In this document: in pieces, positions 49,201 to 58,510 of the stretch
Layout of the letters: each line of letters starts with the position of its first letter
Position numbering within the stretch: position 1 is the first letter of the stretch
Source: Oxytricha trifallax
Taxonomy: Eukaryota; Ciliophora; Spirotrichea; Sporadotrichida; Oxytrichidae
Direction of reading: 5' to 3'
DNA length: 64,000 bases
Assembly (NCBI GenBank): GCA_000711775.1
Contig: ARYC01000613.1
Span: forward strand, 1-64,000
Position numbers and translations under genes: made by a program
Notes under the pieces: model-generated
The model's input: only the letters and a program-made list of their open reading frames with translations
What the model was told of the DNA's origin: nothing
Database searches by the model: none

Positions 49201-50520
49201 AGATTGTGTGAAATTGATTTTTTGTGCTCTTTCGATTGACTCCTAGCCTTTATGTGCTAACGTCGATTGTTTAATTAGGATCTTAGTTTCTTGATGGATT
49301 ATTTGTCAAATCTAGATTTTTGGTATTTGTTGGATAAATGAAAGTGTTGTTCATTTTCCCGCTTAAGTCTCCCATATTATTTCTTGGCATAAAATCATAA
49401 GTTTGATCGAGATGCTTTTGCTCGACAAAATTAATTGTGTTCAAACCTTTGACATTATTTTTCTCTTAATCCAACAGAAAATTATTTCTTGAACTGACAA
49501 TAGGGTACTCCAATCTCGAATTATCAATTTAATCTCTTTATGTGTGATTCTTTTACATGCTATTTCTACTATTCTAATAAGCATGTACTAAGTTCTAAGG
49601 TATCTTAATATCGATGGCTTACATAGTGTCGAGAGAATTCTACTCCACTGGGTTGTACATCAAATACTCATTTTCATTGATTTACTACTAAGTGTAATTT
49701 TATCTGTTTTTATCTCCAGATTGATATCTTTAAGTGTGCATACGATCGTTGCTATCTTACAATCGATTTTCTTTGTCCATAATTTGATTTTTTGTCTTTC
49801 TTTTTTCGTTTCTAGGTGCAGATGAGAGATTCTATTTCCTATTATTTTCATTTGAATATCTCTCTGTTTTCAAGTTACCACTTATATGCCTTATTTTCGA
49901 TTGCTGTTATTTTTAACCACTTCGTTACAACTTCGAGTCATAGGATTATTCCAAAGTGTTTTAGAGTGTTGGATTTGAAACCTAACAATTCACATAATTT
50001 TGCGTTTTCTCTTGGAATGCTTGTACTTAGATATTTTAAGTATTTAGATCATGATGACCTCCAAAACTCACTCCATAAGCATTTGGAGAGCTTTGATATA
50101 TCTATTAATTCTGTATTTATTACTGATAAGATTGAGGCTAGTTTTATTAATAATTGTTTATGCTTTAAGGGTTGAATGTTTGCTGAATTCGTGTAGTGCT
50201 AATGTTGAGATTATTATGCTCATTGATATTTTAAGCGCTTAAGTAGTTGCTTAACTTGCCTTGAATTTAGTTTTAATTTAAATGAGGAGCAGCCTGGTTT
50301 TAAGGGGAAAATTAAGTCTTAAAAAATTATGTTTATTTACATTTAATTGACTAGGCAATTAAATGTAGTTATATATATTTCGTTTAAATTTATATTAATA
50401 TAAAAAAAATATGATATAAGTCTATGAACGAAGTGTGGATAAATTCTAAGTGATCATGCTCTCTATAAGTTATTGTTAAAGATGAGACTTATTTGATTGT
50501 TAATCAGAAAATTTGCTCAT
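46226..50520 (-). CDS. Large Q/N-rich coiled-coil protein, multi-exon
   Basis: ATG at 50520 (MSKFSDQQSNKSHLQQQLIE), final TGA at 46226-46228. The N-terminal half is Gln/Asn/Ser-rich and probably disordered (QQIQNQQIYQSSPNAYG, YPTNTKNLDLTNNPSRN). A central segment has KGFLKLDLLNQTGDYKRSEV and FLDMFKELDQIKYVNPQVQK. Next comes a long coiled coil (AKELQQRNQKIKKLEAQILE, QQIDKLKIDFDRLRIIAQ, YRGQTKKYLKELRFEQENF), then an Asn-rich tail. Interruptions found: IES 50313-50416, introns 48734-48764 and 48436-48508, an unresolved AT-rich insert around 47085-47220, and an insert at 46461-46618. A cytoskeletal or centrosomal role is possible for such architecture but not shown. The two-gene alternative would split it near 47.1 kb. 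Confidence 0.65.
46461..46618 (-). other. Intron (158 nt) or IES near the 3' end
   Basis: As an intron it reads GTAACA to CATATTAG and joins codons in frame. As an IES the repeat CTTAG (ends near 46444 and 46623 on the minus strand) also preserves frame. The two cannot be separated from germline sequence alone. Confidence 0.45.
48436..48508 (-). other. Probable intron (73 nt)
   Basis: GTTTAT to TTGCTCAG on the minus strand; splicing joins CQDIIT to YKDMQVQGQ in frame. If it is not an intron, MQVQGQ at 48428 could be an independent start. Confidence 0.5.
48734..48764 (-). other. Probable intron (31 nt)
   Basis: GTGTGA to ATCCTTAG, T-rich; splicing joins EDILQKIF to IFQNLQQQFQMIDQ in frame, where the unspliced frame hits TGA. 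Confidence 0.6.
50313..50416. other. IES, pointer TAAGTCT, with hairpin
   Basis: TAAGTCT at 50313-50319 and 50417-50423 flank AT-rich DNA; excision (104 bp) joins LSTLRSQT to QFSPQNQAAP. Inside, ACATTTAATTG and CAATTAAATGT (50339-50366) form a perfect 11-bp inverted repeat with a six-base loop. Confidence 0.7.
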
Positions 50521-50701
50521 TTTTATTCAAAGTAGCTGTTGATAGATTTTTAATATTAATTCCCAATTATTATTTTAACGTTAATTCAATTCGGAATTTC
50601 GACATTTACATCAATATGTATTTTAAATATCTAGCTTCTCTTTTTAGATAAATTTTTATTATGATTAATTTTTATAAATTGATAAATATAGTTAAATTAT
50701 T
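50521..50701. other. Intergenic spacer
   Basis: AT-rich spacer between two minus-strand genes; no specific element seen. Confidence 0.4.
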
Positions 50702-51986
50702 TCATATTTTAGAGTTACCTTGAAGGCTATTCTTACCTCCTCCACTTCTATTACTTATAAACTTTTTAAATTTATATTTCCTACTACTTACTAAATCACT
50801 CATTTTTGTGTATTCTTTATATTCTTTAAGTACATCATCTGCACTCTCCTCGTACTTACTTGTGTCGTTTTAGCATTTTTTAAACTAATAAAATACAAAA
50901 TTTTAAGACCCATAAGAATCCTCCCAAAAATAACAATATAATACTTATTAAATTTATAATAGCAAAGTTTCAGAATTGAGCTTTCTCTAAACATTAAAGC
51001 TCCAGAAGGAGTTTAATAGGAAAAATTCAAGTCAGCTCCACCTAAATTTTATCCCAATCTTACTCCAAAATTCGCATGCTTTTCTTGATTGGCATTTCTA
51101 CAAGTAGCCTATCTTAAACGCTTTAACAAATGTGTTGGAATGAGATGCTTCTATAAAACAGTGATATTATCGAATATTTCTTTGTCATCTAGGAGTTGCT
51201 AATTTTACTTTTGTTCTCTTTGGAGTTTACGCAAATCTTTCAATTCTTCTTCCTCAGTGCTTTTGAATTTATGAAAAAAATAATACGAAGGGGTTTAGGG
51301 ATTTTATACGTTCGAATTTCTTTTTGAAAATCTATATAAAAAAGAATCTCTTACTCCACAGTTTAATCTTCTCTTTAATTATCTAACTTCTGGTATTTTA
51401 ACTTTTACTATCTACAAGTTATTTGAAACCAATCATACTAGTATTGGCAGATTGGCTTTAAACGACTCCACTTTTGTAATCTATTAAATTTATTTATGAC
51501 TCCATTTAGTGCAAAATATCTCGACCAGATTGGATCTTAAACTTTATTAATGATTTTTATATGAAGCAAATTAAAATAATATAAAAAATTAAACATCTTC
51601 TTGAAACATTCCTCTCTTTCGAATTCTTTACAAGTGTTTAACAGTTTTTATAGACTTCTAGAGTTCAACTAATTCGTTCGGTAGCTCTACGACATATTTA
51701 TTTTGTCCAGTTATAGAATAAAATATGTTTATTTGAAGTTTTTGAGAAAATTCATCATCAAGTTAATTTTGGTAAACTCAAGACACTTTTCAACTAAAAT
51801 ACATTAAATTGTTGTAAGTGTTTATCTTATCCTATGCTGCTATCTGGGCTGTGATATCAAGCTATTAGTAGATGTTAAATTGTAATTTAAACCATAGAGG
51901 ATGGGATATGATTGGATTTACGGGTTAATCACTATGTCTTAATATTAGTTGCCTTAAATTAGTTTTGGTATTTAATCGGTTGACAT
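50702..51986 (-). CDS. Q-rich multi-intron protein, unknown
   Basis: ATG at 51986 (MSTDQIPKLIQGNQYQDIVI), TGA at 50702-50704. Exons inferred: 51803-51986, 51595-51776, 51287-51535, then from 51252 downward; introns of 26, 59 and 34 nt keep the frame. Sequence includes YVVELPNELVELQKSIKTVK, SGRDILHQMESQINLIDYKS, EEELKDLRKLQREQ and LIPTHLLKRLRQATCRNANQ. The C-terminal exon reads DTSKYEESADDVLKEYKEYT and ends SGGGKNSLQGNSKI. A further AT-rich insert around 50935-50985 (intron or IES) is unresolved. Mixed helical and low-complexity protein; no family recognised. Confidence 0.65.
51253..51286 (-). other. Probable intron (34 nt)
   Basis: GTATTA to CACTGAG; joins RIKSLNPF to EEELKDLRK in frame. Confidence 0.55.
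51536..51594 (-). other. Probable intron (59 nt)
   Basis: GTTTAA to GTTTAAG; joins KRGMFQED to IQSGRDILHQ in frame. The exact acceptor is uncertain. Confidence 0.45.
51777..51802 (-). other. Probable intron (26 nt)
   Basis: GTATTTTAG start, TCTTGAG end; joins RQTLTTIQ to FYQNQLDDEFSQ in frame. Confidence 0.55.
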
Positions 51987-52139
51987 GATGTTATTGCTAA
52001 AATAGGATTTAGTATAGAAGTTATAATATAATGTTTTCTATTATAGTTATTCATAATATAAATTAATTCCATTTAGTAGTAACAATTAAATGTCACCTTA
52101 AAACTTTAAATTCTAATCTTATTTTATTTAGATTAATAC

Positions 52140-53576
52140 TCAAACTATTTGTGATTTACTCAAACAAAATAAAGGATGAAGAATCAAATTAACTTTATCT
52201 TTTTCCCCCATTATTTAAACATAAACAGATACTTTTTCTTAAAATCGTTAATTAATTGACATGATAATATTTAGCTTTTAATAAAGCAATAAAACATATT
52301 AATAAATAACATACATAATTTAATTCTTAAATAAACTAAACTCTGCAATATTGTTTTGATTTTAATCCTATTACAGTAGATTGGTATACTAAATTTAGTT
52401 TCTCATCTTAATTATACCTTTCTTATGAAACAAACTTTTGTTACGGTTCTCAATAAATCTTGTACTATTTTCTGAGCTCAGCATTTCTTATTAAGTTCCT
52501 TAACTTTTAAGAAATAATCGACTGGAGCTCATATGTGAAAACTCTTCATTATTTTGATCTTTTGAGTATAAAAATGATTGTTGCTTGTCAGGTTCATAGA
52601 TTTTTACTTTTATATTGGAAGGGTCTCTAGTTTGGTTTGAGAGAGGAGACCAAGCTACTCTTTATTGATTGGTTTACAAATTGAACCCGTTTTGAGTTTG
52701 CAAAGCTCTTTTATTCTAGGATTATTTTATGTTTAGGTATCTCTAATTACCACTAATCTAACTTGCAATATACTTTTTATTAATGAAATTATATAAATAC
52801 AAATGTAAATTTACCAGATTGAATTTGTTTAATAAATTTTATTATTAACCTGCAGTCTACGGTGCTGGTTTCTAATTGAATAAACTTTGCTAGCTACTCA
52901 CAATTTCAAACTAGAAATTCTATTGCTAATTATTTTTTGATTTATTTTGAATCAGTTTTGATTTATTTTAAGGTGATTTATCTAAAACTTAGTCTTTTTA
53001 CTTTTCAATATTCTTTGATTTTATTTTCAAGGGTGTGTGGTTTTTTGGGGTTTTATCGAGATATATTTCGTAATTGAATTACTCTGGTGCCTCATCTTTC
53101 GTGTAGTCAATTATTTCTTATTAGCTTGAAATTATAATTTTAAAGGTGTGCGTATATTTTAATTGTCCAACTAATTTGAAATAGAATGATAAATTAATAC
53201 AATAACTAAATTAAAAACTATTTAGCCCTAATAATTGATTCCTTATTTATTTAAGGTCTTTTTTATTTCATTTTAAGTGTACTTTATTCGATTTTATGCA
53301 ATTATTGTCTCATCTTAGTTTCTCTATCGCTATATAATCCAATTCGTTTTTATATATTCTAAGCGAATTCTGAACCAAGCGGATTCATTTTGTCTATTTA
53401 TATATTAATAAAATTTAAATTAGTTTTTCCTAACTTTCAATAAAACTGTAATATCTATATTAATAATTCAACTATTTCATCTTTAATCTTATCCAATTTT
53501 TCCTGTCTTTCAATTTTCTTCCTTATTTCATTTGTTCTTCTAAATTTCTACGAACTTGTCTATGACTATCACTCAT
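52140..53576 (-). CDS. Gln/Asn/Ser-rich protein, unknown, boundaries approximate
   Basis: The minus strand is coding-like from about 53576 (possible start MSDSHRQVRRNLEEQMKQ) to TGA at 52140-52142. Segments: ESIIRAKQFL, IIDYTKDEAPEQFNYEIYLD, KTPKNHTPLKIKSKNIEKQK, SLFNQKPAPQTAG, RVAWSPLSNQTRDPSNIKVK, IYEPDKQQSFLYSKDQNNEE and LSSENSTRFIENRNKS. A frame change near 53.5 kb and AT-rich gaps (about 52.78-52.85 and 53.13-53.20 kb) suggest unresolved introns or IESs. The composition is that of a disordered protein. Family unknown. Confidence 0.5.
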
Positions 53577-53817
53577 AAGGCACATTATTTATTTTAATTT
53601 ACTATTTGCTTATCACATTGGAAAATGAGCTCGGATCCATTGCTTAACGTTTTTTAATAAGTTTCTAGCTTTAATTATTCTCGATTTAAGATTTAAATTA
53701 AAAAGTGATAGTAATTAAATAAGTAAGTTAATAATTGATTTTCTTGCATATTTAAGGAAGAAGTGCTATATAATTAATAATTTAAATTTCAAAAGAATTA
53801 ATCTACAACAAACAACA

Positions 53818-54680
53818 ATGTCAGTTGAAGAACACATTTTCTTAGCCAGAGTTGCCGAGCAAGCCGAAAGATTCGAAGATATGGTCGACTTCCTCAAGCC
53901 AGTCCTTGATCAGAAAGGTGGAGACGTGACATCAGACGAGAGAAATAATATAGTTTTTATTGTATTTATTTAAAAAAATTTGAGAGAAACCTCCTCTCTG
54001 TCGCTTTCAAGAACCTCATCTCTTCAAAGAGAACAGCATGGAGAACCATCTCAGCCATCGAGCAAAACCCCAAATATCAAAAGTTTGGAGACTCATTGGC
54101 TTCCTACAAGAAGTAAATCGAAAGTGCTTTGTACAAGGACTGCGAGAACATTCAAATATCTTTGAGCAAAGACTAATTTTTCTTCTAAATTTGAAGCTTA
54201 ATGTTGACTTTTAAAAATTTAAGGATTATCGAGATCATCTAGACCAAGGTCCTAACCAAGTCAGTTGAGAACGAGGCCAAGGCATTCTTCGTAAAGATGG
54301 TTGGTGATTACTACAGATACATCGCCGAGACTGCTCAAGCCGAAAAGCTCGAACACGTCAAGCAAGAAGCACTTAAGGCCTACTAACAAGCTAACGCTAT
54401 CGCTCTCCCACCATGCAACCCAATTAAGCTTGGTCTTGCCCTTAACTTCTCAGTTTTCCACTACGAGGTTATGAAGGACCACAAGCAAGCCTGTATCTTG
54501 GCTGACGAGGCACTTCAACAAGCCCTTGAAAAGATCGACGATTTAGGTGAGGACGACTTCCGTGATGCAAAGAGCATTATTGAACTCCTAAAGGAAAACC
54601 TAACTCTCTGGAAAGAAGAAGAGGAGGGTGGAGACAACGCCATCGAAGTCTAATTAAATAGATGGTTTAATAAATCTTGA
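53818..54680 (+). CDS. 14-3-3 protein, two IESs
   Basis: Phosphoserine/phosphothreonine-binding adaptor. ATG at 53818. With two IESs removed (44 and 75 bp) the length is 248 codons including TGA at 54678-54680, close to the usual 245-260. Signature regions: [44 protein letters not shown] (family RNLLSVAYKN block), [37 protein letters not shown] and the helix-nine end [11 protein letters not shown]. In the standard code it would end after ...NAIEV; reading TAA as Gln adds nine residues (QLNRWFNKS). The Arg and Tyr of the phosphopeptide pocket (in the RYIAE block) are present. The codons are GC-richer than in neighbouring genes, as expected for a highly expressed gene (inference). Confidence 0.95.
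53938..53981. other. IES in 14-3-3 gene, pointer GAGAGAAA
   Basis: GAGAGAAA at 53938-53945 and 53982-53989 flank 36 bp of AT-rich DNA; removal restores the conserved [12 protein letters not shown] block. Confidence 0.95.
54150..54224. other. IES in 14-3-3 gene, pointer ATT
   Basis: ATT at 54150-54152 and 54225-54227; removal of 75 bp joins YKDCENI to IEIIQTKVL, matching the family alignment. The minimal 3-bp pointer could slide if other short matches are used. Confidence 0.85.
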
Positions 54681-54715
54681 TTTAAAATTTTCTATATAAA
54701 GCATTGTGAACTTTT

Positions 54716-54960
54716 TATATCAGTAAATTTAAGACTTATGAAGAGAATGACTATAAGGGTGATTTGGTACACTCAAGTGCAACAGCTAGAGCGAAAATTT
54801 TAGTTGAATAGCATTAATACCTTAGGTGATTTAGTGAATGCATTTTAGCTAATATTTACATGGATATGATATCTTCGACAATTTCATATTTTCTATATAT
54901 TCTATGGAATAATCCATATAATCTTCTATCAAGCGCAATCTTCTTAAATTGAATTTACGA
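54716..54960 (+). CDS. Possible coding segment between 14-3-3 and HEAT gene
   Basis: Plus strand reads FKTYEENDYKGDLVHSSATA then RAKILVEQHQYLR, a TGA near 54823, and in the same frame FSECILANIYMDMISSTISY and FLYILWNNPYNLLSSAIFLN. Protein-like composition on both sides of the TGA suggests an unresolved intron or IES, or an MDS of another gene. Weak. Confidence 0.35.
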
Positions 54961-55133
54961 TCATTCTTATTTTGCTTCCAGATTTATTTCTTCAAATTTG
55001 AATATGGCATCTAAAATATTTTGATGAGCAAAACAAAGATGTGTATTTTTTATATTTCCTCGAATGAAATCAATAGATGTATTTAGTTCTGACTAAAATA
55101 TTTAAAAGTCAAATTAAATTTAAAACACTGAAA

Positions 55134-58100
55134 ATGAGAAAAGGTTCTGAGGAAAACAAAAATCAATAAAACAAAGACTAAGTAGCTTCTATACCGTAGT
55201 AATCTAGCAATCCTTGGGCAATTGGTACTAAGAAATAAGAACCTACACAATAGAACCAAAACTATAATTAAAAACCGGGTCAAAGGCAATTCAAGGAGGA
55301 TAAATCTTAATAAAATCAGCAGCCATACTCATAGTAGAAGAAGTATAATAGTAGCGCCTACGACTAATCTCATTAAAAGTATGGTTAACAAAACCAAAAC
55401 AATGAATCTACGGGAACAGGAGCTAACTAGGGCACTTAGCATAGACACATCCCCAAGTTGAAAGAGAGAAATCCTTTTTCAGTTATTAAGCAACTTTAGC
55501 AAGACACTGCTTAAGACAAGGTCCAATCGGAAATCAAAGGAGCTTTGACAAATTTCAATACCTCTTAGTATAGCATTTCAGAATTTATGAGCGAGACTTT
55601 GAAATTTTTGGATGATTAGAGCATCTCAAGTTTTGAAATAGTCGAGTTTATTCTTTCTCAAGTTAAACTTAAAGATTATTTCAGGGATTTAAATGCTGCT
55701 TTAAGCAATAAATTAATCAACTCTCTCATCGGATCAATGCAGAATAATAACTAGCACTAGAATAAGGATTCTTGTATTAAGCTACTTGGCCATTTACTTT
55801 TTGAATAAAATGAAGTGGATAATGCTTCGATCTAGAAAATCTACAATTCTATTCAAAAGCTTTGCTTTGATAATCAGCCTTAGAACTTGTAAAATATAAT
55901 TAATATTTAGTACCACATACCTATTAAGTAGATTAAATGAATTTTTTTGTTGAACTTGTAATCTTAGTAGAACCAAGCAAGCAACGTCAATCCTTAATAA
56001 TCAAACTATAAAACCTAAAGATTAGCCATAAATTGTTTGGCAAATTTACTTCTAAGGCCTTGTCTTTTCTTAAAAGAAAACTGTGAGACTATTTTCTTGA
56101 AGCTTAAAAATATCTTTGATTTTAACATGAGAAAGATCTAACAAAACTTCAAGTCTAAACGCTACATTTCCATGCTTACAACAATTATTAGAGCCTTATA
56201 ATTAAGTATGGGAGAGAACCCAAAGATCTAGACACTTAACATTGATCATATCGTAAATTATTTTTGTTTTTTACTTAACGATACAGAATGCATAAAGCTA
56301 TACATAAATTTCTACAAACTATTGTACTTAGGCACCCCATTCGCAGAGAAAATGCTAAACATTAAATTGGAAGAAACCAAAGTAAGTTCAAAAGGTAGTA
56401 AACATGGAAAGAAGGGTTAGTAAACCAATTAAATTACTTAGAATGATTGGGATGATAATCTGTTTGATGATGAAGAATTGAGCTTAATTATTAGTTAAGC
56501 TTATAAATTTTATATTGATTTGTAGTTAAAATAAGGAGTGGTATAAATCATATTTAAATTGAAAGGAGATGGAAATAGTTTCATAATAGATACTTCAGAA
56601 ATGTCAAGCAGTGACGGCGGCTTTAATGATTCTTTCATAAGTAGCAAAAGTGGTGGTGGAAACAAGAAGTCTCCTTCCAGCAATGATTTTTGATTTATTA
56701 TACTGAATCCGACTGGTTTTACTATTGAATTTTTGAAACCTATATTTCTATAATGATTCAATAACATCATCTGATCCGTACTAGAAAATAAAGAATCACG
56801 CAGCTCTATGCCTGTAAATCCTGCTAAAGCATAAAAATAAATCTTTATTTAACCTATGGTACTTGCTTTTCCCTTCTTTCTTCTTGAGGTCACCCACTGA
56901 ATTCACTTAGTATTTGCCATAGGAGGAATATATCAAGAGAAGATTAGAGTTTCAAGAAAAGATATAGGGAAATGCTTTGAGAGAACCTAGTTTGTTCTAT
57001 ATTTTGCTTTTAAAATTATTATTTATTTAACACTTATAGAATTTACATAATTATCAATATTTTGAAGTCAAAAGACAACTCTACAAAATTGAAGCAGACC
57101 ATCTGTTACATTATCAATGTTCTTCTCGAAAATTCCATCATCCAAAAATGTACTTAAACATTTTAATCTAAACTTTTTCATATTATTTAAGAAATCCTTG
57201 ACATAAGAATCTGTAAAATTAATTTAAATGTTTTTAAAAATGGTAGGATTAATTGGAATCAGAAGATTAATACAATCAGCAACTACTGTCCGGTGGTGCT
57301 TCATTTGTCTCTATCAGCAATTATCTTGGTCAGTTTCTTAGATATTTACATTACACTATGATCTTCATTTATTAAAAAAACTATATTAAATCTATAGGCA
57401 AGTATATCTACTCATACCTATAATAAATAAATGCAATCTTCATGATTGACTAGGAAAAAGACACACGGTTGGTGCCATCATATATAAAAACTTTAAGCGC
57501 CCTTATCAGCACAACACCTTACTCAAAAATGAACAAAGGCTTAGCTGGATTGGTAATTGAATAATTGGTTAAGATTAATACTATGAGTGCTTAAAGCGCT
57601 TATTAAATCAATGAAAATGACTATGTACTCAGGCAGTAAGTTATTTATATATTTATCAGGTATACTTATTAACCCATACGAGATATGTTGATTTATTCAT
57701 TAAATAATTCGATTTCATTCAAATCTAATACCAGATTAAAATCAAGTTCTTTAAACACTATCAGTAGTAGTGAACAACCAAGACATCAAACTAGAAGTTG
57801 AACACACTCTCTTAAAAGATTCTACTTTCTTGAAATAATTGCTTAAAATAGACAAAAAAACTGAATTTTATTAATAAAATTAGGGCAGCAAAGACTACTT
57901 AGAACTATTCAATTTAACATAGAAGATATGCAAGAATTACCCACACAAAATTAAAATGTAGTACTAAGTATATTATTATTATAAATTCTAGATGTTTATG
58001 AGTCGTATTTCCATGAATTTCTGTAAATTCAACTGAAGAGCTATGATAGAAAGCGGTAGTGCTAAACTATCAATATTATTGAAGAATGGCTTAAAAACTA

Positions 58101-58510
58101 TAAATCAGAGCAGGCTTTGATTTTGGAGGAAGGTGATTAAAACGATGCTATTATAAAAATGAATATATTGACTTATTAATGCATGGGAATCTTAATTTAT
58201 TCTGCAATAACCTTGCAGAAGAGGAGAAGAAAACTGAAGATGGCTAAATGAACCAGACACCACTTAATCTGGATAAATTTAGAGATTTAATCAGAGGTAT
58301 AGTGACGCATAACTTACTTAATAAGACCAGTCAATTCTCTGATATCAACATCTCCATCTTATCTTTACTGTAACCATAAAATAATGATAAATGTTTTTTA
58401 TCTACTAAAATTAGAATGATGACAAATTTCTAGGCAAATATATAATAAAATATTAAAATCTATTTTTCCAGTGTGGTAAAACTTAAGTTATCATATTTAT
58501 CTGGTGTTGA
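55134..58510 (+). CDS. HEAT-repeat protein resembling HEATR6
   Basis: ATG at 55134 (MRKGSEENKNQQNKD). A Gln/Ser/Tyr-rich N-terminus of about 110 residues precedes helical repeats: NPFSVIKQLQQDTAQDKVQS, YKTQRLAINCLANLLL, HGKKGQQTNQITQNDWDDNL, then KIKNHAALCLQILLKHKNKS LFNLWYLLFP, KLKQTICYIINVLLENSI and LVPSYIKTLSALISTTPYSK. The block order (helix pair ending in LWYLLFP, then alternating helices, then LSALISTTPY-type repeat) resembles HEATR6 from memory; a search is needed. At least five pointer-flanked IESs and one or two tiny introns interrupt the gene; frames rejoin at each. The junctions near 57.75 and 57.97 kb are not fully resolved. It converges on, and overlaps by 20 bp, the kinesin gene. 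Probably a scaffold protein. Confidence 0.7.
55883..55951. other. IES, pointer GAACTTGTAA
   Basis: A ten-base repeat at 55883-55892 and 55952-55961; removal of 69 bp joins DNQPQNLQ to SQQNQASN. The longest pointer recognised among the genes here. Confidence 0.8.
56682..56751. other. IES, pointer AATGATT
   Basis: AATGATT at 56682-56688 and 56752-56758; removal of 70 bp abolishes the TGA at 56691 and joins KKSPSSND to SITSSDPYQKI. Confidence 0.8.
56999..57056. other. IES, pointer ATATTTTG
   Basis: ATATTTTG at 56999-57006 and 57057-57064; removal of 58 bp joins EPSLFYIL to KSKDNSTKLK. Confidence 0.8.
57347..57408. other. IES, pointer TAC
   Basis: TAC at 57347-57349 and 57409-57411; removal of 62 bp joins VSFLDIY to SYLQQINAIF in frame. 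Pointer short, so exact limits may slide. Confidence 0.55.
57636..57659 (+). other. 24-nt intron (or 27-bp IES)
   Basis: GTAAGT to TTTATCAG has canonical splice ends; removal joins YVLRQ to YTYQPIRDML. A CAGG direct repeat (57630 and 57657) offers an IES alternative with the same downstream frame. Confidence 0.55.
58383..58414. other. Very short IES, pointer AATGAT
   Basis: AATGAT at 58383-58388 and 58415-58420; removal of 32 bp joins LQPQNND to DKFLGKYIIKY. Confidence 0.5.

Noticed and set aside
49660..50242. Several short frames on both strands around 49.7-50.2 kb.
   Set aside because: They are out-of-frame shadows of the long Q/N-rich minus-strand gene once TAA and TAG are read as Gln.
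53980..54165. Plus-strand frame starting inside the first IES of the 14-3-3 gene.
   Set aside because: Out of frame with the conserved protein; arises because the IES hides the true frame.
55083..55289. Minus-strand 68-residue frame and plus-strand standard-code frame at 55222-55461.
   Set aside because: Both overlap the Q-rich N-terminus of the HEAT-repeat gene in other frames; the true frame uses TAA and TAG as Gln.
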